A DNA stretch of 64,000 nt from Haloquadratum walsbyi J07HQW2 (GCF_000415985.1 NZ_KE356561.1:3381457-3445456), one strand, 5' to 3'. Shown: positions 8,935 to 17,902, numbered from the stretch's first letter. Program-made: numbers and translations. Notes: generated by a model not told the origin, from the letters alone.

Positions 8935-9924
8935 TTATATCCATCCAACCTCATCATTACGAGCAGCGAGATGTGCAGGATCAATATCGCTAGCTGACAG
9001 TGGGAGTTGTTCACCGGTCTTATCGAGAATCGTCCGCTGAAGAAGTGTACTATTGGTATCAAATTCTGGATTGACACGAAGTCGAAAATCCCTATCAATG
9101 GTGAATACTGCATTATCAAACGCCGCATGATGGGTTTTACTCAATGGAAGAACGTTCCTGATATCTCCGCGGTACGTTGGATATTCAGCCCATGGACGCA
9201 CATGTGCAACATCGAGTAATGCCGGCTGGTCAACACCTGAAATAGGGCATTCACTCTCATGTTGATGTAGCACAGTCGCTCGAAACTCTGGGTCAACCGA
9301 CCGTGTTGTGGTGACTGTCGTATACTCTGCTGTGTCAGCGATCTCTATAGTCGTGTTGTCAGGATCATAATCTGCACTCCATGTATCGATTGCATTGTCA
9401 GTGATTGTTTTCCCAACACTAGTGAGCGTGTATATCTCATCTTGTCGAGCAACAAGACCCATACTTCGAAGCCAGTTCACGCGTTGTAGTGCCATATCGG
9501 TCTGATTGGGATCCCAGCCGAGTTCAGGGTGTGTCTTTAGCTGTTGGTCGTTGATCGACCCGATTGTCATCGATCTCTCACGGAGGGCGTACAGAAGACT
9601 CCGGAGTCCAACATTCCGTCTTGATAATATGGTAAAGAGCGTCTCCATCTCCCGATTCTCATCGTATCTTCTACCTGCTTGTCCTCGGTACCACCGACCA
9701 TCGCATTGTGTGAGTATCTCAATCGTATCGAGATACCGGATTCGTCGAAGGATTGACTCTCGGCTTGAAACACGAGAGAAGTACTCGCGATGCCATGACA
9801 CAAACATATCTGTATCGGGATGGGTACGCCGGACCGTATCGATAATCGCATCGAGCGTGTCGACATAATTTGTTGCCCCTCCAAACATCGGGACAATACT
9901 TCGAATACGAGATGTGTCCGACAT
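8935..9924 (-). CDS. HNH endonuclease with N-terminal winged-helix regions
   Basis: A 329-residue protein. The C-terminal third holds an HNH core: ECPISGVDQPALLDVAHV (first His), then RGDIRNVLPLSKTHHAAFD (Asn and final His), a layout typical of HNH restriction-type nucleases. The N-terminal two thirds look like one or two winged helices (YFSRVSSRESILRRIRYLDTIEIL; ALQRVNWLRSMGLVARQDEIYTLT). It may be a DNA-cleaving restriction or homing enzyme. Two copies of a 53-bp hairpin repeat lie on both sides of it. A truncated relative sits at 19426-20102. No methyltransferase partner is adjacent. Confidence 0.82.
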   Translation of the reverse strand: MSDTSRIRSIVPMFGGATNYVDTLDAIIDTVRRTHPDTDMFVSWHREYFSRVSSRESILRRIRYLDTIEILTQCDGRWYRGQAGRRYDENREMETLFTILSRRNVGLRSLLYALRERSMTIGSINDQQLKTHPELGWDPNQTDMALQRVNWLRSMGLVARQDEIYTLTSVGKTITDNAIDTWSADYDPDNTTIEIADTAEYTTVTTTRSVDPEFRATVLHQHESECPISGVDQPALLDVAHVRPWAEYPTYRGDIRNVLPLSKTHHAAFDNAVFTIDRDFRLRVNPEFDTNSTLLQRTILDKTGEQLPLSASDIDPAHLAARNDEVGWI

Positions 9925-10060
9925 GACTGGTGTTACTTTCTGTTTATGATGCTACACGTATCATATTTTGTGCTCAGTTCAAGCCATACTGATCAATATA
10001 CACGATATCGCCTGTTCTATTCTAGGCTATCTCAGATTAAAAAGAGACATAACCGTGAAG

Positions 10061-10113
10061 TCACAGCGGAAACAGCGCGGAAGCCCACGGTTTTAGCCGT
10101 GGGTAACTGACAC
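10061..10113 (+). repeat. 53-bp hairpin repeat, copy 2
   Basis: This is the second copy of the repeat at 8844, same orientation, with the same CCCACGG / CCGTGGG stem and only two or three base differences. The two copies bracket the HNH nuclease gene, 1.2 kb apart. Confidence 0.7.
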
Positions 10114-10146
10114 ACTATTACCGACCGATAGCAAACATCAACGCGA

Positions 10147-10581
10147 ATGTATGAAACAATTCTCGTCCCAACAGACGGTAGCCAGGGAGCGGACGCGGTT
10201 GTCGAACATGCCGTTGATATCGCAAGTAGATATGATGCAACACTACATGTTTTGTATGTAGTCGATGTCCGAATGAATCCTATCAGTACAGAAATGGACC
10301 GCGATGAGGTTATCCAGTCAATTGATCAATCAGGTGAGAGGCCGACAACTCCGATTCTAGATCAAGCTGAACAAAGGATGATCCCAACGACTGAAGCGAT
10401 TCGGCTTGGTGTCCCACATGAGATCATTCGTGAGTACGCTGAAAAAGAAGATATTAATCTCGTGGTCATGGGAACGCATGGTCGGAGTGGTCTTGAACAT
10501 ACACTCTTGGGCAGCACAACAGAACGGGTTGTCCGTACCGTTGATCTGCCAGTGTTCACAATCCCTCTCAACACGGACTAA
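10147..10581 (+). CDS. Universal stress protein (UspA family)
   Basis: A 144-residue single-domain Usp. It starts with the family pattern YETILVPTDGSQGADAVVEHAVDIA and ends with the nucleotide-binding motif GTHGRSGLEHTLLGSTTERVV (G-2X-G-9X-G-S/T), which predicts an ATP-binding member. It is a cytoplasmic dimer with a stress-related role not defined by sequence. It stands alone just after a hairpin repeat. Length and both motifs are complete. Confidence 0.93.
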   Translation: MYETILVPTDGSQGADAVVEHAVDIASRYDATLHVLYVVDVRMNPISTEMDRDEVIQSIDQSGERPTTPILDQAEQRMIPTTEAIRLGVPHEIIREYAEKEDINLVVMGTHGRSGLEHTLLGSTTERVVRTVDLPVFTIPLNTD

Positions 10582-10608
10582 TGACTACATCGATACGATG
10601 GTCACTCA

Positions 10609-11337
10609 TCAAGAACTGTCCTCGAACAAGCGGATAATCGGGTCGCGATTCAGATATCCGGCTACGGAGATCACAACAAGAATGACCGCAAGCACCGTAG
10701 CAGTTGGAATCTGGTCGGTGCCAAGTAGATCACCGACAACATTGACGAAGAAGAATGCCGGTGTCCGTCCAATTACGGCGAGAATGATGAGTTGCCACAG
10801 TGGAATGTTGGTAAGTCCGCCAACAAAACAGAGAATATCATCCGGGAGTCCCGGAATCAGAAAAAAGAAAAATAACGCAGGGTGACCGTGATCATTGCTG
10901 ACTGTATCGAACCGAGCAAGTGTCTCTTCGTGGATAATGGTCTCAACGTACGCACGACCGTATCGTCGGGATATCCAGAACGCTATCGTGCTTCCGATGG
11001 TGATTCCAATCATATTGTACAACGTTCCCCACCATACGCCGAAGAGATAGCCAGCGACAACTGCAAGAACCTGTCCAGGAATCGGTGCAGCAACGACCTG
11101 CAGTGCTTGAAACCCAATTAGTGCGCCGGGTGCTAAAATACCATATCCTCGGATAAACTCACGCAGAGCCTGCGCATCGGTCAGGAAGCTAAATTGGCGT
11201 TGAATAAAAATAGTCGCAATGGCAAACACGAACCCAAGCACGAATATGTGGATCAGGAAGCGCCGCTTGCTTCGGGGTGATGCAAAGACTCGGGTCTTTG
11301 TCAGCCAGATGCGTAATCGATCGAGAGTGGTATCCAT
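10609..11337 (-). CDS. TVP38/TMEM64 (DedA-superfamily) membrane protein
   Basis: A 242-residue integral membrane protein with about five hydrophobic segments and the VTT/DedA signatures: GFQALQVVAAPIPGQVLAVVAGYLFGVWWGTLYNMIG, then GSTIAFWISRRYGR, and LPGLPDDILCFVGGLTN. Family members act in lipid transport or membrane homeostasis. The N-terminus is basic (SPRSKRR), consistent with a cytoplasmic start. It converges with uspA and shares no operon. The start at 11337 gives a normal family length. Confidence 0.87.
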   Translation of the reverse strand: MDTTLDRLRIWLTKTRVFASPRSKRRFLIHIFVLGFVFAIATIFIQRQFSFLTDAQALREFIRGYGILAPGALIGFQALQVVAAPIPGQVLAVVAGYLFGVWWGTLYNMIGITIGSTIAFWISRRYGRAYVETIIHEETLARFDTVSNDHGHPALFFFFLIPGLPDDILCFVGGLTNIPLWQLIILAVIGRTPAFFFVNVVGDLLGTDQIPTATVLAVILVVISVAGYLNRDPIIRLFEDSS

Positions 11338-11522
11338 AGATTTTGATAGGTGTACAGTTGATATATCTTATATTTTCGACAGTTGTGTATGAGAGTCCGT
11401 GTCTAGGTTATGATACTAACTACACCTGAAGGGTATAATTCATATGGACATCAGCTCCCATCATAACAGTAGTTGGCAATATACTCAATATTATTCAATC
11501 TCAGTTCCTTCGGCGAACAGAG

Positions 11523-12180
11523 TTAGGAGTAAAATTTCACCGGGAGCGACACAACCGTGATCGGCGTGTTTGTGCCGACAAGAGCCAGCGTAGCGAACTT
11601 CCAGGCGTAAGCGTAGTTGCGTCCCGCCTTCGTCCCCGAGACCCACTCGGGAATCTCACCGTCTTCGTACTTGCCGAACCAGGGCCACGGCGTCACGTCG
11701 ATGGCGACTTCCACCGTGTCCCCGAAGTAGTCGGACTCCTCTTCGAGCAACTGGATCATCGACTCGTTCGCCGCCAGGTACATCGACATGATTTCCCTAC
11801 GGTCGGACTTCGAGACGTGGGTGAGGAAGTTCCGACGCTTCGGCGGTTCTCTGCTCCACATCCAAGGTTTGCCCTCAATCACCTCTTGGGATGTCTCCAT
11901 GGTCGTCCCGTGGAGACAGGCGACATCGAGCAGCTTGAACATCAAATGCTTCTCGTGAGTAACGTTGTTGGCGCGCTTGAACTGGAGGAACTTCAGTGCC
12001 TTCTGCCGGAGATCGCGTGTGATCACCTGGAGGTCACGTGGTCCTTCCCCATCAGAGGCAAGAGTTCCTCGTGCTTCGTGCCCTGAACGAAGTCTATTAT
12101 GTCGTCTCGAATTCGGGTGAAATACGGCTGGAAAAGGTCTTCTACGTCATCTTGATACCGAGAGAGTTGCGCAAGTGAGA
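11523..12180 (-). pseudogene. Transposase remnant (DDE type), frameshifted and truncated
   Basis: The 168 codons ending at 11523 encode [11 protein letters not shown], then [23 protein letters not shown], a catalytic-core style I associate with haloarchaeal IS transposases. The frame stops right after VVSLPVK, so the C-terminal half is missing. Upstream, residues [20 protein letters not shown] to about 12025 continue the protein in another frame, so there is also a frameshift near 12025. GC content is high, like the following island and unlike the host. It marks the left edge of the island. The exact IS family was not identified. Confidence 0.65.
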
Positions 12181-12351
12181 TACTGGTCTGAAGGCGTCTG
12201 GCTGGACATCGAAGCGAAAGGAGAGGAAACCGTCCGTTCTGGTCTGCTAGCCGGTCTGACAAGCGATCAAGCGCGAGAACTGGCGACGATGGTACATCAA
12301 GCTGCCGAAGAACTCGACCGTCGTCGGGAGAGGAACGATGCAGACCAGTGA
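12175..12351 (+). CDS. Small hypothetical protein, possibly 5'-truncated
   Basis: A 58-codon frame opening with GTG at 12175 (RYWSEGVWLDIEAKGE) and ending DRRRERNDADQ. Its amphipathic tail (DQARELATMVHQAAEELDRR) and GC-rich third positions look like genuine halophilic coding sequence. The next small gene overlaps its end. The left edge sits against the transposase remnant, so the true start may be lost. Function unknown. Confidence 0.5.
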   Translation: MRYWSEGVWLDIEAKGEETVRSGLLAGLTSDQARELATMVHQAAEELDRRRERNDADQ

Positions 12352-12472
12352 CGCCCGCGTGACGGCCCGGATCGTCCGCACCGATGATGGCCAGATCTTC
12401 ACGGAGTACGAGGTCGGCGGAGTCGCGGTGAGTTCCACCGACGCAGTGGAGGCGATGCTCAGCGCTCGCTGA
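12338..12472 (+). CDS. Small hypothetical protein (44 aa)
   Basis: ATG at 12338 overlaps the preceding small gene. The product starts MQTSDARVTARIVRTDDG and ends AVEAMLSAR; it looks like a small beta-rich domain. Overlap and base composition suggest it belongs to the island operon. Function unknown. Confidence 0.5.
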   Translation: MQTSDARVTARIVRTDDGQIFTEYEVGGVAVSSTDAVEAMLSAR

Positions 12473-12496
12473 CTGACGTTTAGACCTATCTGACTC

Positions 12497-12667
12497 ATGA
12501 GCCCGGTTCAAGACGCGTACGTCGGGAAACCCACACCCACCAGCGGCGACGGTCCGGGGATGTCCTCGGCCGTCGGCAGGCCGCGGGGAGAAAACGCGTA
12601 CGACGGGGTTCGACTCCCCGAACGGGTAATCCGGGTGGCGACCGAGCGCCACCGAATCGACCGATAA
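12497..12667 (+). CDS. Small hypothetical protein (56 aa)
   Basis: An ATG-started frame of 56 codons (starts MSPVQDAYVGKP, ends RVATERHRIDR) just upstream of the Cas7-like gene. It is basic and Gly/Pro rich with no recognised domain. Its DNA contains a tRNA T-arm look-alike at 12603-12620 (stem CGGGG / CCCCG, loop TTCGACT), so the stretch could instead be non-coding. Low confidence. Confidence 0.35.
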   Translation: MSPVQDAYVGKPTPTSGDGPGMSSAVGRPRGENAYDGVRLPERVIRVATERHRIDR

Positions 12668-12686
12668 TCAGCTGCAATACCAAACC

Positions 12687-13550
12687 ATGATTGAAGACAT
12701 CGACCGCGACGTATTCGTGCGAATCCAAACCGACCTGCTGGTGGTCGGGGACAGCATCATGACCGACAGACACCACGCCTCGAACGGCAACTACGAGGAC
12801 GACGACCCGCAGAACCAGATCGGCGGCATCATCCCTGCCTTCCCGCTCTCGGGCTGGCTACGTCACGGGATGGAGTGCGTCGTCTCCGAGAACGACGGTA
12901 CCGCCTGCCATCCCGGGGAGTCGAACGCGAACTTCATGAAAGAAGATGTTTACGAGCGTGACCTCAACGACGGCTATCACGAGAAGGGCACGTGCGTCGG
13001 AGACCCGAAAGAAGACGACGGCTGCGTGATCTTCGACCTCTTCGGCGGCTTCGGCAATCAACCGGGGAAAATGATGCGTCGCCCGATCAAATTCAACCCC
13101 GTCCGCTCCAGCGTGGACTACACGCGGGGGCAAGCAGAGGGCCACTACCGGCGTCTCAACCGGAACGTCGTCTCCCGAAACCAGGAGGACAACCGCGAAC
13201 CGCTCCGGAACACAGAGATCGACGCCGTGGCGAATCTGGACGGCTGCTGGCACCTCTCCTTCCGAGAGGTGAAACCCGAGTTCATCGGCCTACTTGCCGA
13301 AGGCATCGACTTCCTCAATGGGCACAAGACGGACTTCATGCACCAGCTCGGTGGCGCACGGAACTTCGGCGCGGGGATCGTCGATTGTCATCTCATCAAT
13401 CCGCTGTACGAGGAGCGCGAACTGAAGCGCGTCTTCGACCGCGGGAAAAGCAACACGAACAACATGGACGAGAAAGACGACGAATGGGCCGAAGAGTATC
13501 GCCCGGCGTTCGTGGAGGCGCTGGAAGAGCGTATCGCGGAGGGGCCGTAG
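12687..13550 (+). CDS. RAMP-superfamily protein, Cas7-like (Csf2/Csm3 style)
   Basis: A 287-residue protein with a Cas7-type RAMP layout. An early beta strand VFVRIQTDLLVVGD is followed by IPAFPLSGWLRHGMECV (the 'PGSSLKG-R' position), a Cys-containing insert ending GCVIFDLFGGFGN (the 'LFG' position), RRPIKFNP, and a C-terminal LGGARNFGAGIVDCHLINPLY glycine-rich loop. Cas7 proteins coat the CRISPR RNA in type I, III and IV effectors. The next gene starts at the base after its stop, so they are one operon. No CRISPR array, cas1 or cas3 is in the window. The assignment rests on motifs; the subtype is uncertain, with type IV or III the nearest look. Confidence 0.7.
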   Translation: MIEDIDRDVFVRIQTDLLVVGDSIMTDRHHASNGNYEDDDPQNQIGGIIPAFPLSGWLRHGMECVVSENDGTACHPGESNANFMKEDVYERDLNDGYHEKGTCVGDPKEDDGCVIFDLFGGFGNQPGKMMRRPIKFNPVRSSVDYTRGQAEGHYRRLNRNVVSRNQEDNREPLRNTEIDAVANLDGCWHLSFREVKPEFIGLLAEGIDFLNGHKTDFMHQLGGARNFGAGIVDCHLINPLYEERELKRVFDRGKSNTNNMDEKDDEWAEEYRPAFVEALEERIAEGP

Positions 13551-14333
13551 ATGGCCGAGGATGCCACCCTCAGTGACTTCCAGGGCGACGGTGGCCAGGA
13601 CGGGATGGTCGCCGCGTACCGCCACGATGCTCACAAGCTGAACGGCGAAACGCACGACTACGCGCCCGACACCTTCCACGGCGTACCGGTGAACCAGACC
13701 GTCCCGCACGGCGCGGACGGCGACGCGTCGGCGCTCTCACGACCCAACGGGAAGCCCGAACAGACGGTAGACAACCACGAGACGCACTACCGGCTGTCGC
13801 TGCTCACCGGGGAGTCGCACTACGACCCCGAGGAGTTCTCACGCCCGCGCCTCTCTGAGGCTGTCAGTGACCTGCTGACGGGTTCGGACCCCGAGGCGAT
13901 GCATCAAGCGTGGCTCACGTCGGACGTAGCGAGCGGCTTCAACGAGAGCATCTACCACCCGTACACGAGCTTGAAGTACCACACGCTGCTCGTGGCGGCG
14001 CTCTTGGACAACTACCGCGCCGGTCACGAATTCGCCGATCTCCTCCTGGTCGTGGACGATGCCGAGGAGATCGTGCCCCACCGGACGGTCTACGCTGGCG
14101 ACCGCTTCGCGCTCCGAATCGACGAGAGCGCGGGCGGGAATCCGTGGGCGCGCCTTGGAAGCCGCCTGTGGCGCTCGTGGGCGTCGGCGTGGAAGCGCCT
14201 GACTGCGCACCCGCTCAATGTCAATCACGACAAGCACGACATGGTGCTCAATGCGAACCTCCGGCGGATCTGGAGTTGGAGCACCGCGCTCCAGTACATC
14301 GAGGATTTCGAAATCCGGAGGGAGAACGCGTGA
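13551..14333 (+). CDS. Unknown protein of the RAMP island, possible effector subunit
   Basis: A 260-residue protein not recognised by sequence. The start codon directly follows the Cas7-like stop, and its last bases overlap the GTG start of the next RAMP gene, so it is translated as part of a three-gene complex. It has an N-terminal Gly/His-rich half and a more helical C-terminal half (KYHTLLVAALLDNYRAGHEFADLLLVVDD; WRSWASAWKRL). Position between Cas7-like and Cas5/6-like genes suggests a large- or small-subunit role, but that is inference only. No nuclease or zinc motif is visible. Confidence 0.6.
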   Translation: MAEDATLSDFQGDGGQDGMVAAYRHDAHKLNGETHDYAPDTFHGVPVNQTVPHGADGDASALSRPNGKPEQTVDNHETHYRLSLLTGESHYDPEEFSRPRLSEAVSDLLTGSDPEAMHQAWLTSDVASGFNESIYHPYTSLKYHTLLVAALLDNYRAGHEFADLLLVVDDAEEIVPHRTVYAGDRFALRIDESAGGNPWARLGSRLWRSWASAWKRLTAHPLNVNHDKHDMVLNANLRRIWSWSTALQYIEDFEIRRENA

Positions 14334-15265
14334 CCCGCATCCAGCAGGTTCATTGGGAACTCGACATGGACTACCTCGGGCACCCCTACTACGTCAGCGG
14401 GAACGCGATCTACCACGCGCTCGGGATGCAACTGGAGCACGACGTCCACCAGCACATCAACGCGAGTCACGGGATGTTCGTTCCCGGCCAGTTCGGGACG
14501 TTCCCTGAGGAACACAGCGAGTCGGGCATTCGCCCGTACATGGGGTCGTCGCTTCCTGACATCGAAAGCTACGACGACCTGTTCCTGTTCCGGCATCCCG
14601 ACCATCCGTGGCTGCTCGATACCCGACCCCGCGACGGCCTGAACGTCCACGATATCCGGTTCCAGAGCGGGATGCCGGCGCTGGCTCACGAGACAATCAT
14701 GGGCCGGCCCGACGACGCTCGGAAGCAGCAGCAGACCACGCGCTGGTACGTAAACGCCTACTTGCACGCCGATGACCCGAACGTTCTACCCCTCTGCGAG
14801 GACGTGCTTGACGGCCTCCAGTTCGGCGGCAAACGGAACTACGGCTACGGGACGACCACGCTGAAAGACAAGCAGGTAGTGGACCTGGAGGCGTTGGACT
14901 ACTCGCGTCTCGAAGACAGCGAGGCGTTCATCCTCGAACTCGTGACGCCGTTCGTCCTCCGGTCGGAGTACCCGAAGGCGAACAACGTGGACGTGCCCTG
15001 GTGGTGGAGCGTAGATGCCGAAGCGCAGCTGCGCCACCGCCTGGAGAAGGTCATTGAGGGCGGCGACGTGTACGAGTTGGAGACGATCGATCACGGCGTG
15101 GTCGTCGGCTACGACGGCGACCGGCCGGTGGAGACTGCGATGTCCGGGCTCACCCGGGTCGGGAACCACTCGAAGTACGGCTTCGGAGAGGTTCGAGTGA
15201 AGCCTGTCGCTCCAGATGAAACCAACGTCAAGAAACAGATAGAAAAGCCGAAATCGGAGCACTGA
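14330..15265 (+). CDS. RAMP-superfamily protein, Cas5/Cas6-like
   Basis: A 311-residue protein. I chose GTG at 14330 because it overlaps the previous stop (GTGA) and begins a sensible beta strand (TRIQQVHWELDMDYLGHPYYVSG); longer in-frame starts overlap the previous gene deeply. It shows two glycine-rich RAMP loops: LQFGGKRNYGYGTTTL near residue 170 and VGNHSKYGFGEVRVKP near the C-terminus, the latter typical of Cas6/Cas5-type proteins. The SGNAIYHALG element near the start fits a RAMP helix. It could cap or process guide RNA. A catalytic His is not obvious, so Cas5-like is as likely as Cas6-like. Confidence 0.65.
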   Translation: MTRIQQVHWELDMDYLGHPYYVSGNAIYHALGMQLEHDVHQHINASHGMFVPGQFGTFPEEHSESGIRPYMGSSLPDIESYDDLFLFRHPDHPWLLDTRPRDGLNVHDIRFQSGMPALAHETIMGRPDDARKQQQTTRWYVNAYLHADDPNVLPLCEDVLDGLQFGGKRNYGYGTTTLKDKQVVDLEALDYSRLEDSEAFILELVTPFVLRSEYPKANNVDVPWWWSVDAEAQLRHRLEKVIEGGDVYELETIDHGVVVGYDGDRPVETAMSGLTRVGNHSKYGFGEVRVKPVAPDETNVKKQIEKPKSEH

Positions 15266-15275
15266 CAAACAAACA

Positions 15276-15347
15276 ATGACCGGCAAGGATTCCGCAGTGT
15301 CCCACCCGGTCAGACTGAATAAAGTAGATCACATTGCCAACAACTGA
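15276..15347 (+). pseudogene. Cut-off gene at the end of the RAMP island
   Basis: ATG at 15276 opens MTGKDSAVSHPVRL ten bases after the RAMP stop, but the frame ends after 23 codons where GC-rich DNA switches to AT-rich host DNA near 15330. This looks like the first codons of a further operon gene whose remainder was lost, marking the right edge of the island. Confidence 0.45.
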
Positions 15348-15556
15348 TAAGATAGCGGAACTAATCGTATTGTATATAATCCGCTCAAAAAGATATATCC
15401 ATATTACTCAGTGGTTACACTATATATTAGTTTGTAGTACACTTACAAGAAACTAAGATACCAGAGTAATTGTTATCTGTACGCTGAAATACACATACAT
15501 TAGCTGGATTTCACTGACGGTACTGACCGATAGTGACTCTGCGATTTGGATATAAG

Positions 15557-16624
15557 ATGACAGGATCAAACAGTATATCACTACGGTCGCTTGGTCTTCC
15601 TCGTCGATTATCGCACGTGTTAGGATGTGTCTTCGCTAGTGTAATTTTCGCCGCAGGATACATCTGGCTTATTGGTCCGAGTGCCTTGTGGAACGCGCTG
15701 ACGAGCGTGTCGTCCTGGCGATTTGGGTTCTTACTTCTTATCAGCACTATACCGCTGATTTTGTGGGGCGGTGGATTTTATGTTATTCTTCGACGCCTTG
15801 GACACACAGGAAGTTTTGTTGTCTCAGTGTTGCTTGTCAACGCATCTGGATTTCTCAACACTATCACGCCATTCGGACAACTTGGTGGGAATCCTCCGGC
15901 TGCATTGTTAATTAAACGAGCACTTGGGACTGATTTCGAAACAGCGCTGGCAGGAATCGGGGTCATGAACGCAACAAACCGGCTTGCATCGATCTTTCTA
16001 GGCTTTCTTGCAGCGAGTTATTTGGGATGGCGACTTATTATCGAGCATGCACTCAATATAGCCGTTTTCGGCATCATTGCTGTCATTGTCGCTACTGTGC
16101 TTGCAGCCGGCTTGCTATGGCAGTATCGATACACTCTCGTTGACAATGGCAGTCAAGGGCTGTCAGCTATCATAAAACCGCTTAATCATCTTCCGCGGAT
16201 TGATGTCCCATCACGGGAGCGACTTCGACAACGTGGAGTTCAGTTCATTGAAGCATTGGAGTTGCTTGCAACCGCACCAGCAGAGTTAGCGCTCGTATTT
16301 GGATTATGCATGGTCGGGCAGGCGTTTATTGCGGCAATACTATGGGTTGCACTCGCAGCACTCGGCACTGATTTGCTATTTGCAACGGTGTTACTCGTCA
16401 TCCCGGTCGCAAAACTGGGTGCGATTGCGCCGACGCCAGGCGGTCTTGGAGCCGCAGAAACGCTGTTAGCCGGGACGCTCATGACAACAACAGAGGTAAC
16501 CGCAGCAGTTGCTGGTGCTGCAGCAATCCTCTATCGTGCGAGTGCGTTTTGGATCCCAGCACTTACTGGTGGATTCATTACCGCATGGTATGTATTACGC
16601 AAGCCGACGTCTCAAGATGGGTAA
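15557..16624 (+). CDS. UPF0104 / LPG-synthase-type transmembrane protein
   Basis: A 355-residue membrane protein with about seven to eight hydrophobic helices. Hallmarks of the flippase-like UPF0104 family are present: NASGFLNTITPFGQLGGNPPAALLIKRALG and, near the end, VIPVAKLGAIAPTPGGLGAAETLLAG. Family members are proposed to move lipids or lipid-linked molecules across the membrane; the substrate here is unknown. I chose ATG at 15557; a GTG at 15533 would add eight unlikely residues. The gene stands alone just right of the RAMP island and has ordinary host base composition. Confidence 0.85.
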   Translation: MTGSNSISLRSLGLPRRLSHVLGCVFASVIFAAGYIWLIGPSALWNALTSVSSWRFGFLLLISTIPLILWGGGFYVILRRLGHTGSFVVSVLLVNASGFLNTITPFGQLGGNPPAALLIKRALGTDFETALAGIGVMNATNRLASIFLGFLAASYLGWRLIIEHALNIAVFGIIAVIVATVLAAGLLWQYRYTLVDNGSQGLSAIIKPLNHLPRIDVPSRERLRQRGVQFIEALELLATAPAELALVFGLCMVGQAFIAAILWVALAALGTDLLFATVLLVIPVAKLGAIAPTPGGLGAAETLLAGTLMTTTEVTAAVAGAAAILYRASAFWIPALTGGFITAWYVLRKPTSQDG

Positions 16625-16669
16625 TTAGCTATTGGATATGGTGGCATGAACGTTTTAACAATAACGAGG

Positions 16670-16739
16670 CTAAGTCCCCTTCCTCAAGGAACGAACCGTG
16701 AAAGCGGTGAGTGAGTAGGGTAGGGTAGTTCACTCACCT
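16670..16739 (+). repeat. Solo right end of a TnpB-type (IS200/IS605) element
   Basis: This stretch shares GAACGAACCGTGAAAGCGG, then TGAGTGAGTAGGG and GTAGTTCACT, with the right end of the tnpB element at 38327-38392. No tnpB is attached, so it is a remnant or non-autonomous copy. The rest of the gap up to 16981 holds nothing I can name. Confidence 0.7.
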
Positions 16740-16981
16740 GTAGAACTCTTATTTTCGCGTTGTCAGCTGAGATAAAGAGTGATAGTTATAAGCCTGATCG
16801 ATAATGAGCGTTGATAGATCCGTGGAGTGATCGTAATGAGAGAGTATCAGGAGTTAGAGTTTGAGTTCACGCCAATAGGGAATTCAGTGATATAGGATAG
16901 AGATTAGCTATCGTGAGATCCTATTTGAGGTATACTAATAGTTGCACCGATCATCGAATTGGGGTGGATCTGTATCGAAAA

Positions 16982-17410
16982 TCAGGTCATTTCTGCGAGC
17001 GGACCGAAGTCATCAACTGGTAACACGGAATAATCGATTGTGAGCGTATTTTTTGTCGCTCGGATCTTACCGACGAATGTCGAGATTGTTTCGAGTGACC
17101 CCTCAAGCACAAACAGTTCCATGCAGTGATGACCACCAACGTGACTATGGAAGTTTGAAGCGACAATATCTTCATGTTCATGCCGAAGATGCATCATTTT
17201 CTCCTCAACATTCGTTGTTTCATAATCAAAGACAACCGTCACGATGCCCATCAGTTCACGATTTTCGAGTCGCTTATCCTCAAATTCTTCCAGCAGATTT
17301 CGACTTGCCTCTCGAAATACCTCGCTCCGACCTGTATAGCCGTGATCATCGGCAAACTGATCAATTCGTTCAAGCAGTTCCTCGGGCATTGAGACGCTGA
17401 CAACGCTCAT
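16982..17410 (-). CDS. nikR: Nickel-responsive regulator NikR
   Basis: A 142-residue ribbon-helix-helix regulator with a C-terminal ACT-like metal domain. The N-terminus [35 protein letters not shown] is the DNA-binding RHH. The high-affinity nickel site is complete: His77, His88, His90 and Cys96, each one residue offset from E. coli His76, His87, His89 and Cys95. Nickel binding is expected to turn on repression of nickel uptake. I chose the ATG at 17410; an upstream start at 17428 adds MGMCYY, which is not family-like. No nickel transporter lies next to it, so its targets are elsewhere. Confidence 0.93.
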
Positions 17411-17902
17411 ATAATAACACATGCCCATGAAAATATTAAGTATTGTTATCTGAGCGATGATTTATTTATATACAGTTCATAAATATGCGTACACTGGCAA
17501 CTCTAGCGTAGAGGATCAAATTAGACGTCTCTGATTTCACTAAGAAAAATCTCAATTTAGAGATATTATTATTTGATCAGTCGGTATGTATGATTCGATG
17601 CTCGAATAGACATACATCTATTTGATATATTTACTCACTATTTTGCTATTACTGAATTAAATCGCTTAGATACAAATACATATCACTAAATAAGTGTGAA
17701 GACATCGTCTTCATGATCAATGATACCATAGGATATAATGATCGAAACCTATTCACCGTATCCCAGCGACATTATCGCGGTTTCGGTTGTTTCTTGGGCG
17801 AGCCGGTCAGTAGTAATGATCTCCGCGTCTTCAGTCGCGGGAGGATATTAACTCCACACTATCTCGATACGTTTTTTTCACATCTGGAGAAACAATTAGC
17901 AG
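17411..17902. other. Gene-free AT-rich stretch
   Basis: About 490 bases between the nikR and redoxin starts, AT-rich, containing divergent promoters presumably. A 68-codon frame ending at 17919 lacks protein-like composition and overlaps the redoxin start, so I do not call it. Confidence 0.5.

Noticed and set aside
12603-12620. tRNA T-arm look-alike (CGGGG-TTCGACT-CCCCG)
   Set aside because: No acceptor, D or anticodon arms could be placed upstream at tRNA spacing, and it lies inside a small open frame; possible attachment-site relic but not a tRNA gene.
12023-12652. 209-codon reverse frame in the GC-rich island
   Set aside because: Only its last about 50 residues look like transposase; the rest is the antisense of small forward genes and typical of GC-rich shadow frames.
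13910-14329. Long upstream extension of the Cas5/6-like gene
   Set aside because: It overlaps the preceding gene completely in another frame and is Arg-rich, a shadow; the coupled GTG at 14330 is a better start.
11523-15347. CRISPR array near the RAMP genes
   Set aside because: I looked for regularly spaced direct repeats in and around the island and found none.
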